From 66-474 sp036568625 (GTDB taxonomy: Bacteria; Pseudomonadota; Gammaproteobacteria; Xanthomonadales; Rhodanobacteraceae), in contig DATCSF010000200.1 of NCBI GenBank assembly GCA_036568625.1, positions 1 through 11,142 on the forward strand: a stretch of DNA of 11,142 nt, in the 5' to 3' direction. The notes below the pieces were generated by a model. The model saw only the letters and a list, made by a program, of their open reading frames with translations, made no database searches and was not told the origin of the DNA. A program made the position numbers and the translations under genes. Below are positions 1 to 6,492 of this stretch, piece after piece; position 1 is the stretch's first letter, and each line of letters begins with the position of its first letter.

Positions 1-736
1 TGGGCAACAGTGCCTTTGCGAACGCGTCGCCATCATTCTGTTCGCGCCATGCCGCGAGTTCGTCGAGCCTGAACATGTGCGGGTCGCGAAATGGTTCCAC
101 CCAGAGTCGCCGCAATGCGGTCAGGTGCGCACCGCAGCCCAACGCTTCGCCCAAATCGCGCACCAGGCTGCGCACGTAGGTTCCGGAGCCGCACTCGACG
201 TGCAGGTGCAATGTGTCGCCGGCGCGTTCCCGCAGCTCGAAGCGGAACACCTCGACTTCGCGCGGCGGTGCTTCGACCGCTTCGCCGCGACGCGCGCGCT
301 TGTACAGCGGCACGCCGCCCTGCTTCAGCGCGGAGTAAACGGGTGGGATCTGCGTGATCCGCCCGGTCAGGGCATCCAGCGCATCGCCAACCGTGGCGTC
401 GTCCAACGCGGGCACGGCGCGCTCGACCAGCACCGCGCCCTCGCTGTCGCAGGTATCGGTGGTGACGCCGAGCCGGCATTCGGCGGCATACGCCTTGCGC
501 GCGCCGAGCAGGTAACCGGCGATTTTCGTGGCCTCGCCGAAACAAACCGGCAACAGTCCCGTCGCCAGCGGATCGAGGCTGCCGGTGTGCCCCGCCTTGG
601 CGGCGCCGAACAGGCGCTTCGCCTGCTGCAGGGCGCGATTGGAGCTGATCCCTGATGGCTTGTCGAGGAGGAGGATGCCGTCGACGGCGTGGGACCGGGG
701 GCCAGGAACCGGGATTCGGGACTCGGATTGTGCCAT
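1..736 (-). CDS. truB: tRNA pseudouridine(55) synthase TruB, 3' end cut off by window edge
   Basis: TruB converts uridine 55 in the T-loop of elongator tRNAs to pseudouridine in the cytoplasm. Translating the minus strand from the ATG at 736 gives 245 uninterrupted residues up to base 1. Family blocks appear in order: GILLLDKPSG (20-29), the catalytic GHTGSLDPLATG (49-60) with nucleophile Asp55, PPVYSALKQGG (131-141), GSGTYVRSLVRDLGEALGCGAH (183-204) and ALRRLWVEPFR (207-217). The family is usually about 290-315 residues, so roughly 50-70 C-terminal residues lie outside. The start is the only ATG in frame near the conserved core; the frame stays open upstream, with a GTG as an alternative. 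The first 19 residues (MAQSESRIPVPGPRSHAVD) are not conserved, have no clear Shine-Dalgarno sequence before them, and come from a repeat. The rbfA stop is 62 nt upstream, matching the conserved rbfA-truB order. Confidence 0.96.
   Translation of the reverse strand, partial: MAQSESRIPVPGPRSHAVDGILLLDKPSGISSNRALQQAKRLFGAAKAGHTGSLDPLATGLLPVCFGEATKIAGYLLGARKAYAAECRLGVTTDTCDSEGAVLVERAVPALDDATVGDALDALTGRITQIPPVYSALKQGGVPLYKRARRGEAVEAPPREVEVFRFELRERAGDTLHLHVECGSGTYVRSLVRDLGEALGCGAHLTALRRLWVEPFRDPHMFRLDELAAWREQNDGDAFAKALLP
705..727. repeat. degenerate GGGATTC/GGGACTC repeat inside the truB 5' end
   Basis: The plus strand reads GGAACCGGGATTCGGGACTC followed by GGA, a head-to-tail series of imperfect GGGATTC/GGGACTC units. 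The unit CGGGACTCGGA (717-727) is the inverse of the two units at 808-834 at the end of rbfA. On the minus strand it encodes residues 4-14 of TruB. From memory, strings of GGGAATCGGGATTCGGG type are common between genes in Xanthomonadales; I cannot verify that here. Confidence 0.6.
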
Positions 737-798
737 GCGTGCAAGGTCATGAATTCCGGCCCGCACCGGAACGACAGGAATGCGGGACGGCTGCGTGA

Positions 799-1164
799 CT
801 ACGACTCTTCCGAGTCCCGGGGTTCCGAGTCCCGCAGCAATTGCTCTATCCGCTCGCCCTTGTCGACCGACTCGTCGTACCTGAAACGCAGTTCAGGCAC
901 ACGGCGCATGCGCATCGTGTGCGCGAGTTCACGGCGAAATTCCCTGGCCAACGACTTCAGCGCCTTCACCACTTCGGCGGAGCGTTCGGGCTGCAGCGCC
1001 GTGACCCACACGGTGGCGACATCGAGCTCACGGCTGGTTTCAACATCCACCACGCTGGCCTGCGGCAGCGCATGGTCGCGCACCGCTGCATGCACCAGCG
1101 CGCCGACCTCGCGACGGAGTTCGGCGTTGACGCGGTCGGTGCGGTGGAAGGAACGCTGGGGCAT
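799..1164 (-). CDS. rbfA: 30S ribosome-binding factor RbfA
   Basis: RbfA binds immature 30S subunits near the 5' end of 16S rRNA and supports late maturation and cold adaptation. The product has 121 residues, in the family range, with a single KH-like domain. Recognisable stretches are FHRTDRVNAELRREV (6-20), DVETSRELDVATVWVTAL (40-57) and RMRRVPELRFRYDESVDKGERI (85-106). The frame is open further upstream to 1593, but those codons run through a palindromic repeat and antisense to infB. MPQRSFHRTDR matches the usual start in Xanthomonadales, so the ATG at 1164 is chosen; no strong Shine-Dalgarno sequence precedes it. The C-terminus, RDSEPRDSEES, is encoded by a 15-nt-period repeat and is probably not part of the folded domain. 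It lies between infB and truB as in many proteobacteria. Confidence 0.95.
   Translation of the reverse strand: MPQRSFHRTDRVNAELRREVGALVHAAVRDHALPQASVVDVETSRELDVATVWVTALQPERSAEVVKALKSLAREFRRELAHTMRMRRVPELRFRYDESVDKGERIEQLLRDSEPRDSEES
808..834. repeat. two direct copies of TTCCGAGTCCCG in the rbfA 3' end
   Basis: TTCCGAGTCCCG occurs at 808-819 and again at 823-834. The period of 15 nt equals five codons. Read on the minus strand, it gives the repeated RDSEP/RDSEE at the RbfA C-terminus. The same unit in opposite orientation lies at 717-727 in truB. Confidence 0.7.
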
Positions 1165-1194
1165 GAGTGGGGCTGATGATATGCGAATTACTGC

Positions 1195-1325
1195 GTCGTC
1201 ATTCCAGGGCCACCGCGGCTTCATCGCGGTGGAGCCCGGAACCCAGCGACTTTTATTTCGAGCAATCGAACCACGCAAAGACGCTGGGTTCCGGATCGCC
1301 GCCACGCGGCGCCCGGAATGACGAC
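1195..1325. repeat. 131-bp compound palindrome between infB and rbfA (probable dispersed repeat)
   Basis: The ends are a perfect 11-bp inverted repeat, GTCGTCATTCC at 1195-1205 and GGAATGACGAC at 1315-1325. A second perfect 13-bp inverted pair lies inside: CCGGAACCCAGCG (1236-1248) and its complement (1282-1294), extended by CTTT/AAAG after one mismatch. Each arm carries its own small hairpin: CCACCGCG/CGCGGTGG at 1210-1232 (7-nt loop) and CGCCGC/GCGGCG at 1297-1311 (3-nt loop). The whole can fold as a branched cruciform. There is no open reading frame or transposase inside. Its architecture fits REP- or MITE-like palindromic elements; membership of a genome-wide family is inferred. Confidence 0.75.
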
Positions 1326-1364
1326 AAGAGTGAGCTGTTTGACGCTCCGGCTTTCGCTCCACCC

Positions 1365-3947
1365 TTACAGCGTGCGCGCCACTTCGATGCGCTCGAAGCA
1401 TTCGATGCGGTCCCCCGGCTTGACGTCGTTGTACTGCTTGACGCCGATGCCGCACTCGCTGCCGCTCTTCACTTCGTCCACGTTGTCCTTGTAGTGGCGC
1501 AACGATTCCAGTTCGCCTTCGAAGATCACCACGTCGTCGCGCAGCACGCGAATCGGCTTGTTGCGCTTGACCGAGCCCTCTACCACCTGGCAACCCGCGA
1601 TCGCACCGAACTTGGATGAACGGAACACATCTTTGACTTCCGCTACGCCGATGATCTCCTCGCGCACCTCCATGCCCATGAGGCCGGAAGCCGCCTGCTT
1701 CACCTGATCGATCACGTCATAGATGATCGAGAAGTAGCGAAGGTCCACGCCGCCCGATTCGATCACCCGGCGTGCCGATGCATCCGCGCGCACGTTGAAA
1801 CCGATCAGCAGCGCCTTGGAGGCCGCCGCCAGCGTGGCGTCGGACTCGGTGATGCCGCCGACGCCCGACGCGATCACGTTGACCTTGACCAGGTCGTTGC
1901 TGATCGCGGTGAGCGATTCGCGCAGTGCCTCCGCCGAACCTTGCACGTCGGCCTTGATGAGGATGTTGAGGGTTTGCTGGCCCTCGCCCTTGCCCATCAT
2001 CGCCATCACGTCTTCGAGCGTGTTGGTGCGCGTGACCAGGCGCTTCTCGCGGCGCTTGGCCTCGCGCTCGGAGACCACGTTGCGGGCCAGCTTCTCGTCG
2101 GCCACGACAACGAACTCGTCGCCGGCTTCCGGCACGCCGGACAGGCCCAGCATCTGCACCGGAATCGACGGACCCGCGCTTTCGACCTGCTTGCCGGTTT
2201 CGTCGAACAACGCGCGCACGCGGCCGTACTCGACGCCGCACACTACGTAATCGCCGCGCTTCAGCAGGCCCTGCTGCACCAGCACGGTGGCGACCGGGCC
2301 GCGACCCTTGTCGAGGCTGGACTCGATCACCACGCCCGAGGCGCGGCCATCCGGCACCGCCTGCAGCTCCATCACCTCGGCCTGCAGGCCGATCGCCTCC
2401 AGCAAGGCGTCCACGCCCATGCCGGTCCTGGCGGACACCGGCACGAACTGGGTGTCGCCACCCCAGTCTTCGGGGATCACTTCATGCTGGGCCAGGCCCT
2501 GGCGCACGTTGTCCGGATTGGCTTCCGGCTTGTCCATCTTGTTGACCGCGACGATCAGCGGCACCTTGGCCGCGCGCGCGTGCTGGATGGCTTCCACCGT
2601 CTGCGGCATCACGCCATCGTCGGCCGCCACCACCAGCACCACGATGTCGGTGGATTGCGCGCCGCGCGCACGCATGGACGTGAACGCCGCGTGGCCGGGC
2701 GTATCGAGGAACGTGATGACGCCCTTTGGTGTTTCGACGTGGTACGCGCCGATGTGCTGGGTGATTCCGCCTGCCTCGCCCGACGCGACTTTCGTGCGAC
2801 GGATGTGGTCGAGCAACGAGGTTTTGCCGTGGTCGACGTGGCCCATGATGGTGACCACCGGCGGGCGCGGCGCTTTTTCGCCTTCGGCCGCATCGGTAAC
2901 GACGTGCGCGGCGAGTTCGGTTTCGGCCGTCTTCTCTTCGGCATCGACCGGCTTGTGGCCGAGTTCCTCGACCACCAACGCCGCGGTATCGTGGTCGATG
3001 GTCTGGTTGATGGTCACCATGGTGCCCATCTTGAACAGCGCCTTGACCACTTCCGAGCCCTTCACCGCCATCTTCTGCGCAAGGTCGGACACCACGACGG
3101 TCTCGCCGATGGGGATCTCGCGCATCATCGGCGCCACGGGCTTGGAGAAGCCGTGCTGGCCGGTGATGTCGGAAATGTCCACCCTGGGCCTCGCACGCTT
3201 GCGGGTGGAACGACGCGCGCGTTCGGCGTCGGTGAGATGCAACTCACCGCCGGTGTAGCGCGCGGCGCCGTCGTCGTCTTCGCGCATGCGGTGCGATCCG
3301 CGCCGCTTGGCCTTGTGGGAAGTCGTATCCTTGCCGTCACGTGCCGGCTTCGGCGCCTCGTGCCGACGTACCGGCGTGGCTGCCGCATCCGGCGCACTCG
3401 CCGGTCCGCCGGCTGCGTGCGCAGCCGCGGCTTCGGCCTCGGCGCGCGCACGCTCTTCCGCGACGCGTTTGCGCTCGGCCTCGGCGGCCTCGAGCCGTTG
3501 CTGCTCTTCCTTGCGGCGGCGGTCCTGCTCGGCCAGTTCGGCCAGCTCGCGCTCGTGCTGTTCCTGCGATTCCTTCAGTTTGCGCAGCGCCTCCTCGCGC
3601 TCGCTGTCCACGACGCCGTCGGTTGGAACCGCGGCGCGCTTGACGTAGGTACGGCGCGCGCGCACTTCCACGTTGACCGTCTTGGCGCTGGCACCGCGGC
3701 CGCCGGCCACCGTGATTTCGCTGACCTTGCGTCGCTTCAACGTGATCTGCCGCGGCGTGGCGGTAGTCGTCGCCGTCTGCTTGCCGTGGTTGCGGCGCAG
3801 GAAATCAAGCAGCTTGGTTTTTTCGCGATTGCTGATGACCTGGTCGGGGCCTTCGAATTGCATGCCCGCTTCGGCAAGCTGCGCCAGCAGCTTGTCCTCG
3901 GGCGTGCCCACCATGCTCGCGAGTTGCTTGATTGTGATGTCTGACAT
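1365..3947 (-). CDS. infB: translation initiation factor IF-2
   Basis: IF-2 is the GTPase that brings formyl-Met-tRNA to the 30S P site and promotes subunit joining. The product is 860 residues. Visible domains are: N-terminal IF2_N fold (about 1-53, ITIKQLASMVGTPEDKLL); a highly charged Arg/Glu/Ala-rich helical linker (about 112-180); a second IF2_N-like region (about 270-335); and the G domain with GHVDHGKT (369-376), DTPGH with the catalytic His (415-419), NKMD (469-472) and SAR (505-507). The beta-barrel and formyl-Met-tRNA-binding domains follow, ending GVKQYNDVKPGDRIECFERI. Two adjacent ATGs exist. The second, at 3947, lies 6 nt from GAGAGG and gives MSDITIKQLA, whereas the first at 3950 is only 3 nt away. 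It follows nusA by 88 nt, a gap with no clear promoter or terminator. Confidence 0.98.
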   Translation of the reverse strand: MSDITIKQLASMVGTPEDKLLAQLAEAGMQFEGPDQVISNREKTKLLDFLRRNHGKQTATTTATPRQITLKRRKVSEITVAGGRGASAKTVNVEVRARRTYVKRAAVPTDGVVDSEREEALRKLKESQEQHERELAELAEQDRRRKEEQQRLEAAEAERKRVAEERARAEAEAAAAHAAGGPASAPDAAATPVRRHEAPKPARDGKDTTSHKAKRRGSHRMREDDDGAARYTGGELHLTDAERARRSTRKRARPRVDISDITGQHGFSKPVAPMMREIPIGETVVVSDLAQKMAVKGSEVVKALFKMGTMVTINQTIDHDTAALVVEELGHKPVDAEEKTAETELAAHVVTDAAEGEKAPRPPVVTIMGHVDHGKTSLLDHIRRTKVASGEAGGITQHIGAYHVETPKGVITFLDTPGHAAFTSMRARGAQSTDIVVLVVAADDGVMPQTVEAIQHARAAKVPLIVAVNKMDKPEANPDNVRQGLAQHEVIPEDWGGDTQFVPVSARTGMGVDALLEAIGLQAEVMELQAVPDGRASGVVIESSLDKGRGPVATVLVQQGLLKRGDYVVCGVEYGRVRALFDETGKQVESAGPSIPVQMLGLSGVPEAGDEFVVVADEKLARNVVSEREAKRREKRLVTRTNTLEDVMAMMGKGEGQQTLNILIKADVQGSAEALRESLTAISNDLVKVNVIASGVGGITESDATLAAASKALLIGFNVRADASARRVIESGGVDLRYFSIIYDVIDQVKQAASGLMGMEVREEIIGVAEVKDVFRSSKFGAIAGCQVVEGSVKRNKPIRVLRDDVVIFEGELESLRHYKDNVDEVKSGSECGIGVKQYNDVKPGDRIECFERIEVARTL

Positions 3948-3953
3948 CATCTA

Positions 3954-3959
3954 CCTCTC
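3954..3959 (-). promoter_or_regulatory. ribosome binding site of infB
   Basis: GAGAGG on the minus strand lies 6 nt before the ATG at 3947 and 3 nt before the ATG at 3950, which favours the second of the two tandem start codons. Confidence 0.7.
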
Positions 3960-4035
3960 ACGGGCCGCCTGCAGGACTTCCACATGCTGCCCATTGTCTA
4001 CGTCCCGCCAATATTTCGCACTTGCCGGAAACCGC

Positions 4036-5544
4036 TCAACCTGCATCCTGCTCCATCTTGGCGATCATCGGCGCGCGCGCGGCCATGATCAGCGCACCGG
4101 CGCGTTCCTCATCCATGCCTTCGATGTCGATCAGGTCGTCCACTGCCTGATCGGCCAGGTCGTCCAGCGTAATGATCTCGCGTTCGGCCAGTGCATAGGC
4201 GGTTTCCTCGTCCATGCCTTCCAGCGCCAGCAGTTCGTCTGAAGGCTTGTGCTCGTCGATGTCTTCTTCCACCGCCAGCGCTTCGGTCAGCAGTGCATCC
4301 TTGGCACGCGACCGCAGTTCCTCGACGATGTCCTCGTCGAAGCCCTCCACGGCCAGCAGTTCGCCGGTCGGCACGTAGGCGATTTCCTCGACCGTCGAGA
4401 AACCTTCCTGCACCAGGATGTTGGCGATTTCCTGGTCCACCTCGAGCTTGTCCATGAACAACTGCCGGGCGGCTTCCTGCTCGGCCTCGCTCTTGGCGGC
4501 GACCTGGTCCTGGGTCATCACCTTCAAGTCCCAGCCTGTCAATTTGCTGGCGAGGCGCACGTTCTGGCCACCGCGGCCGATCGCCTGGCTCAACTTGTCC
4601 TCGGCCACCGCGATGTCCATCGAGTGCTTGTCTTCGTCCACGATGATCGACTGCACCTCGGCCGGCGCCATCGCGTTGATCACGAACTGCGCCGGCGCGT
4701 CGTTCCACAACACGATGTCGATGCGCTCGCCGTTCAATTCGTTGGACACCGCCTGCACGCGCGAACCGCGCATGCCGATGCAGGCGCCGATCGGATCGGT
4801 GCGCTTGTCGTGCGCTTCCACCGCGATCTTGGCCCGGTCGCCGGCATCACGCGCGCAGGCGCGGATCTCGACGATGCCCTGGCCGACTTCCGGCACCTCC
4901 AGCTTGAACAGCTCCATCATGAATTCCGGCGCAGTGCGCGACACGAACAACTGCGGGCCGCGCGGCTCGGAACGCACCTCGAACAGGTAACCGCGCACGC
5001 GGTCGCCCACGCGCACCGCTTCGCGCGGAATCGCCTTGTCGCGCGGGATGAACGCTTCGGCGTTGCCGCCGAGGTCGAGATAGATGTTGCCCCGCTCGAC
5101 CCTTTTCGCGACGCCGTTGATCAGCTCGCCCACGCGGTCCTTGTAGGCATCGACCACCTGCGCGCGCTCGGCCTCGCGGATGCGCTGCACGATGACTTGC
5201 TTGGCGGCCTGCGCGGTGATACGCCCGAATTCCGGATTTTCGATCTGCTGCTCGATGTACTCGCCCACCTGTGCGCCCGGGCGCTCATCGACCGCGTCCA
5301 TCAGGCGCAACTGCCAGTCGGGCGATTCCATCTCGCCGTCGTCAGCGATCACTTCCCAGCGGCGGAAAGTTTCGTAGTCGCCGGTTTCCTGGTCGATGGT
5401 GACGCGGATTTCCGGTTCTTCCTCGGGGTAGCGCTTCTTCGCGGCCGTGGCCAGCGCCGCCTCGAGGGCACCGAAAATCACGTCGCGCGGCACCGCCTTC
5501 TCGGCGGCCACGGTGTCCACGATCATCAGAAGATCACGATTCAT
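4036..5544 (-). CDS. nusA: transcription termination/antitermination factor NusA
   Basis: NusA binds RNA polymerase and nascent RNA, lengthens pauses, helps intrinsic termination and takes part in rRNA and lambda-type antitermination. The product is 502 residues, close to E. coli NusA. Domains in order: N-terminal polymerase-binding domain (about 1-125, with TFRRW at 59-63), S1 domain (about 132-200), KH1 with GACIGMRG (253-260), KH2 with AIGRGGQN (321-328), then two acidic repeats (about 362-422 and 433-493) with the helix-hairpin-helix-like pattern LLAVEGFDEDIVEELR and LLALEGMDEETAYALA. The second repeat is the one that contacts the polymerase alpha subunit in enterobacteria. GTG at 5550 would add two residues, but GGAG lies 7 nt before the ATG at 5544 and only 1 nt before the GTG, so the ATG is chosen. 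Confidence 0.98.
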   Translation of the reverse strand: MNRDLLMIVDTVAAEKAVPRDVIFGALEAALATAAKKRYPEEEPEIRVTIDQETGDYETFRRWEVIADDGEMESPDWQLRLMDAVDERPGAQVGEYIEQQIENPEFGRITAQAAKQVIVQRIREAERAQVVDAYKDRVGELINGVAKRVERGNIYLDLGGNAEAFIPRDKAIPREAVRVGDRVRGYLFEVRSEPRGPQLFVSRTAPEFMMELFKLEVPEVGQGIVEIRACARDAGDRAKIAVEAHDKRTDPIGACIGMRGSRVQAVSNELNGERIDIVLWNDAPAQFVINAMAPAEVQSIIVDEDKHSMDIAVAEDKLSQAIGRGGQNVRLASKLTGWDLKVMTQDQVAAKSEAEQEAARQLFMDKLEVDQEIANILVQEGFSTVEEIAYVPTGELLAVEGFDEDIVEELRSRAKDALLTEALAVEEDIDEHKPSDELLALEGMDEETAYALAEREIITLDDLADQAVDDLIDIEGMDEERAGALIMAARAPMIAKMEQDAG

Positions 5545-5551
5545 TTCCACT

Positions 5552-5555
5552 CTCC
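5552..5555 (-). promoter_or_regulatory. ribosome binding site of nusA
   Basis: GGAG on the minus strand is 7 nt upstream of the ATG at 5544. The in-frame GTG at 5550 is too close to use it, so this site decides the start. Confidence 0.7.
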
Positions 5556-5595
5556 GGCGAAGCGGCCCTCATTGCACGCTTCGGTTCTTGAAATC

Positions 5596-5613
5596 TTCCG
5601 GCAACTGCCGGAA
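5596..5613 (-). promoter_or_regulatory. RNA hairpin in the nusA leader (distal)
   Basis: TTCCGGCA-AC-TGCCGGAA is a perfect 8-bp inverted repeat with a 2-nt centre, about 50 nt before the nusA start. As RNA it would form a 7-bp stem with an AGUU loop. The next bases on the minus strand (GATTTCAAG) are not a T-tract, so it is not a standard terminator. A processing site or a regulatory stem is possible; its role is unknown. Confidence 0.5.
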
Positions 5614-5625
5614 CTCTCTTCGCCG

Positions 5626-5644
5626 TCCCGGCACAAAACCGGGA
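5626..5644 (-). promoter_or_regulatory. RNA hairpin in the rimP-nusA gap (proximal)
   Basis: TCCCGG/CCGGGA is a perfect 6-bp inverted repeat with a 7-nt loop that starts about 19 nt after the rimP stop. It is followed within 12 nt by the stronger hairpin at 5596-5613. No T-tract follows. It could stabilise or process the rimP 3' end; this is inference. Confidence 0.45.
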
Positions 5645-5663
5645 ATCGACATCCTTCAATCTA

Positions 5664-6215
5664 TCAATGCCTGCGTCTGGGCTTCTTGCCCGTCGCACCA
5701 TCCGCGCCCTTGCCCGGCCTGGGTTTGGGCGCGTAACCCAGCGCATCCCAATCGGGCACCAGCTGCGCGCTTTCAAATTCATCCTCGGCGACGTCGATGC
5801 GGGTTCCATCGACGTCCATCTCGATGCGATTGCCCTCCACCGCGACGATCTTCCCGCGCATCCGCCGGCGCCCGTCGCGCGGCAACTTCAACGTCACCTT
5901 GGCTTCCGAGCCCAGGAACCGCGCGAATTGTTCCGCGTTGAACAGCGGTCGCTCGATACCGGGCGAAGACACTTCCAGCACGTAATGCCCGGGGATCGGG
6001 TCATCCACGTCCAGCAGCGCGGAAATCTCGCGGCTGGCCGCTTCGCAATCGTCCACGCTCACCGCGTTGGCGGCGTCGCCTTCGTGCCGCAGCGAATCGA
6101 TGTACACGCGCAGCAGACCGCCACCGTGGCCGGCGTTCCATTCCACCCCGAGGCATTCCAGGCCCAGCTCCGCAAGGGCCGGCGCCACGCGCGCTGCGAT
6201 TGCTTCGGTCTCCAT
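5664..6215 (-). CDS. rimP: ribosome maturation factor RimP
   Basis: RimP binds free 30S subunits and aids assembly of the S12/S5 region. The product is 183 residues. The N-terminal domain carries LRVYIDS (35-41), VDDCEAASREISALLDVDDPI (54-74) and the signature YVLEVSSPGIERPLF (78-92). The C-terminal SH3-like domain (about 93-155) ends at QLVPDW. A Lys/Arg/Gly/Pro-rich tail (about 160-183, ending KKPRRRH) makes it longer than the 150 or so residues of E. coli RimP. The ATG at 6215 is chosen because METEAIAARVAPALAELGLE aligns with the family start; GGAA lies 4 nt before it. A frame extension to 6260 would read through a terminator hairpin and is not credible. A 119-nt gap with two hairpins separates it from nusA. 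Confidence 0.96.
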   Translation of the reverse strand: METEAIAARVAPALAELGLECLGVEWNAGHGGGLLRVYIDSLRHEGDAANAVSVDDCEAASREISALLDVDDPIPGHYVLEVSSPGIERPLFNAEQFARFLGSEAKVTLKLPRDGRRRMRGKIVAVEGNRIEMDVDGTRIDVAEDEFESAQLVPDWDALGYAPKPRPGKGADGATGKKPRRRH

Positions 6216-6238
6216 CGCGTTCCGTGATTTTTGGAAAC

Positions 6239-6260
6239 AAAAAATGGGCGCAAGGCCCAT
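6239..6260 (-). terminator. intrinsic terminator/attenuator between metY and rimP
   Basis: On the minus strand, ATGGGC (6260-6255), loop CTTGC and GCCCAT (6249-6244) form a perfect 6-bp stem followed by five Ts (6243-6239), then GTTT. The orientation fits transcripts coming from metY. Only 23 nt separate the T-tract from the rimP ATG, too little for another promoter, so rimP and nusA need read-through. This resembles the partly read-through terminators known after metY in E. coli. Confidence 0.75.
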
Positions 6261-6270
6261 TCCTTAAGTT

Positions 6271-6296
6271 CGCCGGTTTTGATCCTGAACCCGGCG
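6271..6296 (-). promoter_or_regulatory. leader hairpin just before the terminator
   Basis: CGCCGG (6271-6276) and CCGGCG (6291-6296) are perfect inverted arms with a 14-nt loop, in which TT/AA pairs may extend the stem past one mismatch. It is 10 nt upstream of the terminator stem in transcription order. It may be an independent stem or part of a larger leader fold. Confidence 0.4.
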
Positions 6297-6345
6297 TCCC
6301 GCGTCCTTGCGGTGTGCCACCTGCGCATCATCCGTGATTGCAAAC

Positions 6346-6363
6346 GAAAGGATCCGTCCTTTC
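6346..6363 (-). promoter_or_regulatory. hairpin just 3' of metY
   Basis: GAAAGGA-TCCG-TCCTTTC is a perfect 7-bp inverted repeat that begins 9 nt after the tRNA CCA end. It is followed on the minus strand by GTTTGC, too weak a T-tract for an efficient terminator. A role in tRNA 3' processing or exonuclease blocking is possible. Confidence 0.45.
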
Positions 6364-6372
6364 CACAAAGCC

Positions 6373-6449
6373 TGGTAGCGGGGGCAGGATTTGAACCTGC
6401 GACCTTCGGGTTATGAGCCCGACGAGCTGCCAGACTGCTCCACCCCGCA
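6373..6449 (-). tRNA. metY: initiator tRNA-fMet (anticodon CAT)
   Basis: The 77-nt minus-strand sequence folds as a full cloverleaf with CCA encoded (6375-6373). Initiator hallmarks are present: an unpaired 1:72 position, here T1 opposite T72; an A11:T24 pair in the D stem (GAGC/GCTC); and three consecutive G-C pairs next to the anticodon loop (GGG-CTCATAA-CCC). The T-arm is GCAGG-TTCAAAT-CCTGC. These features separate it from elongator tRNA-Met. Its place directly upstream of rimP-nusA-infB is the same as metY in E. coli. The 1:72 mismatch is usually C-A in bacteria, so T-T is a variant. Confidence 0.96.
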
Positions 6450-6463
6450 ACAGGGAACGTGGA

Positions 6464-6492
6464 AATATAAAGGACATCGCATTGTTTTGCAA
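6464..6492 (-). promoter_or_regulatory. sigma70 promoter of the metY-rimP-nusA-infB operon
   Basis: On the minus strand, TTGCAA (6492-6487) and TATATT (6469-6464) are separated by exactly 17 nt, close to the TTGACA/TATAAT consensus. The -10 box lies 14 nt before the tRNA 5' end, giving a predicted leader of about 7 nt. The AT-rich spacer region stands out in GC-rich surroundings. Confidence 0.8.

Noticed and set aside
1165..1593. Upstream extension of the rbfA reading frame to 264 residues
   Set aside because: The extension runs through the palindromic repeat and antisense to infB. The family start MPQRSFHRTDR is at 1164.
1941..3944. A 667-codon open reading frame on the plus strand opposite infB
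   Set aside because: It is an antisense shadow produced by GC-rich codon use. Its translation is rich in His, Arg, Ala and Asp with no domain pattern, while the opposite strand encodes an unmistakable IF-2.
4249..5736. A 495-codon open reading frame on the plus strand opposite nusA
   Set aside because: Same effect: low-complexity composition, no motifs, and it is fully antisense to a clear NusA gene and the gap upstream of it.
6216..6260. Upstream extension of rimP by 15 residues (MGLAPIFCFQKSRNA)
   Set aside because: These codons lie in the terminator hairpin and its T-tract. The conserved RimP start is at 6215.
6373..6449. tRNA as an integration (attachment) site for the neighbouring sugar operon
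   Set aside because: The operon lies on the 5' side of the tRNA. I see no duplicated tRNA 3' end, integrase or change in base composition.
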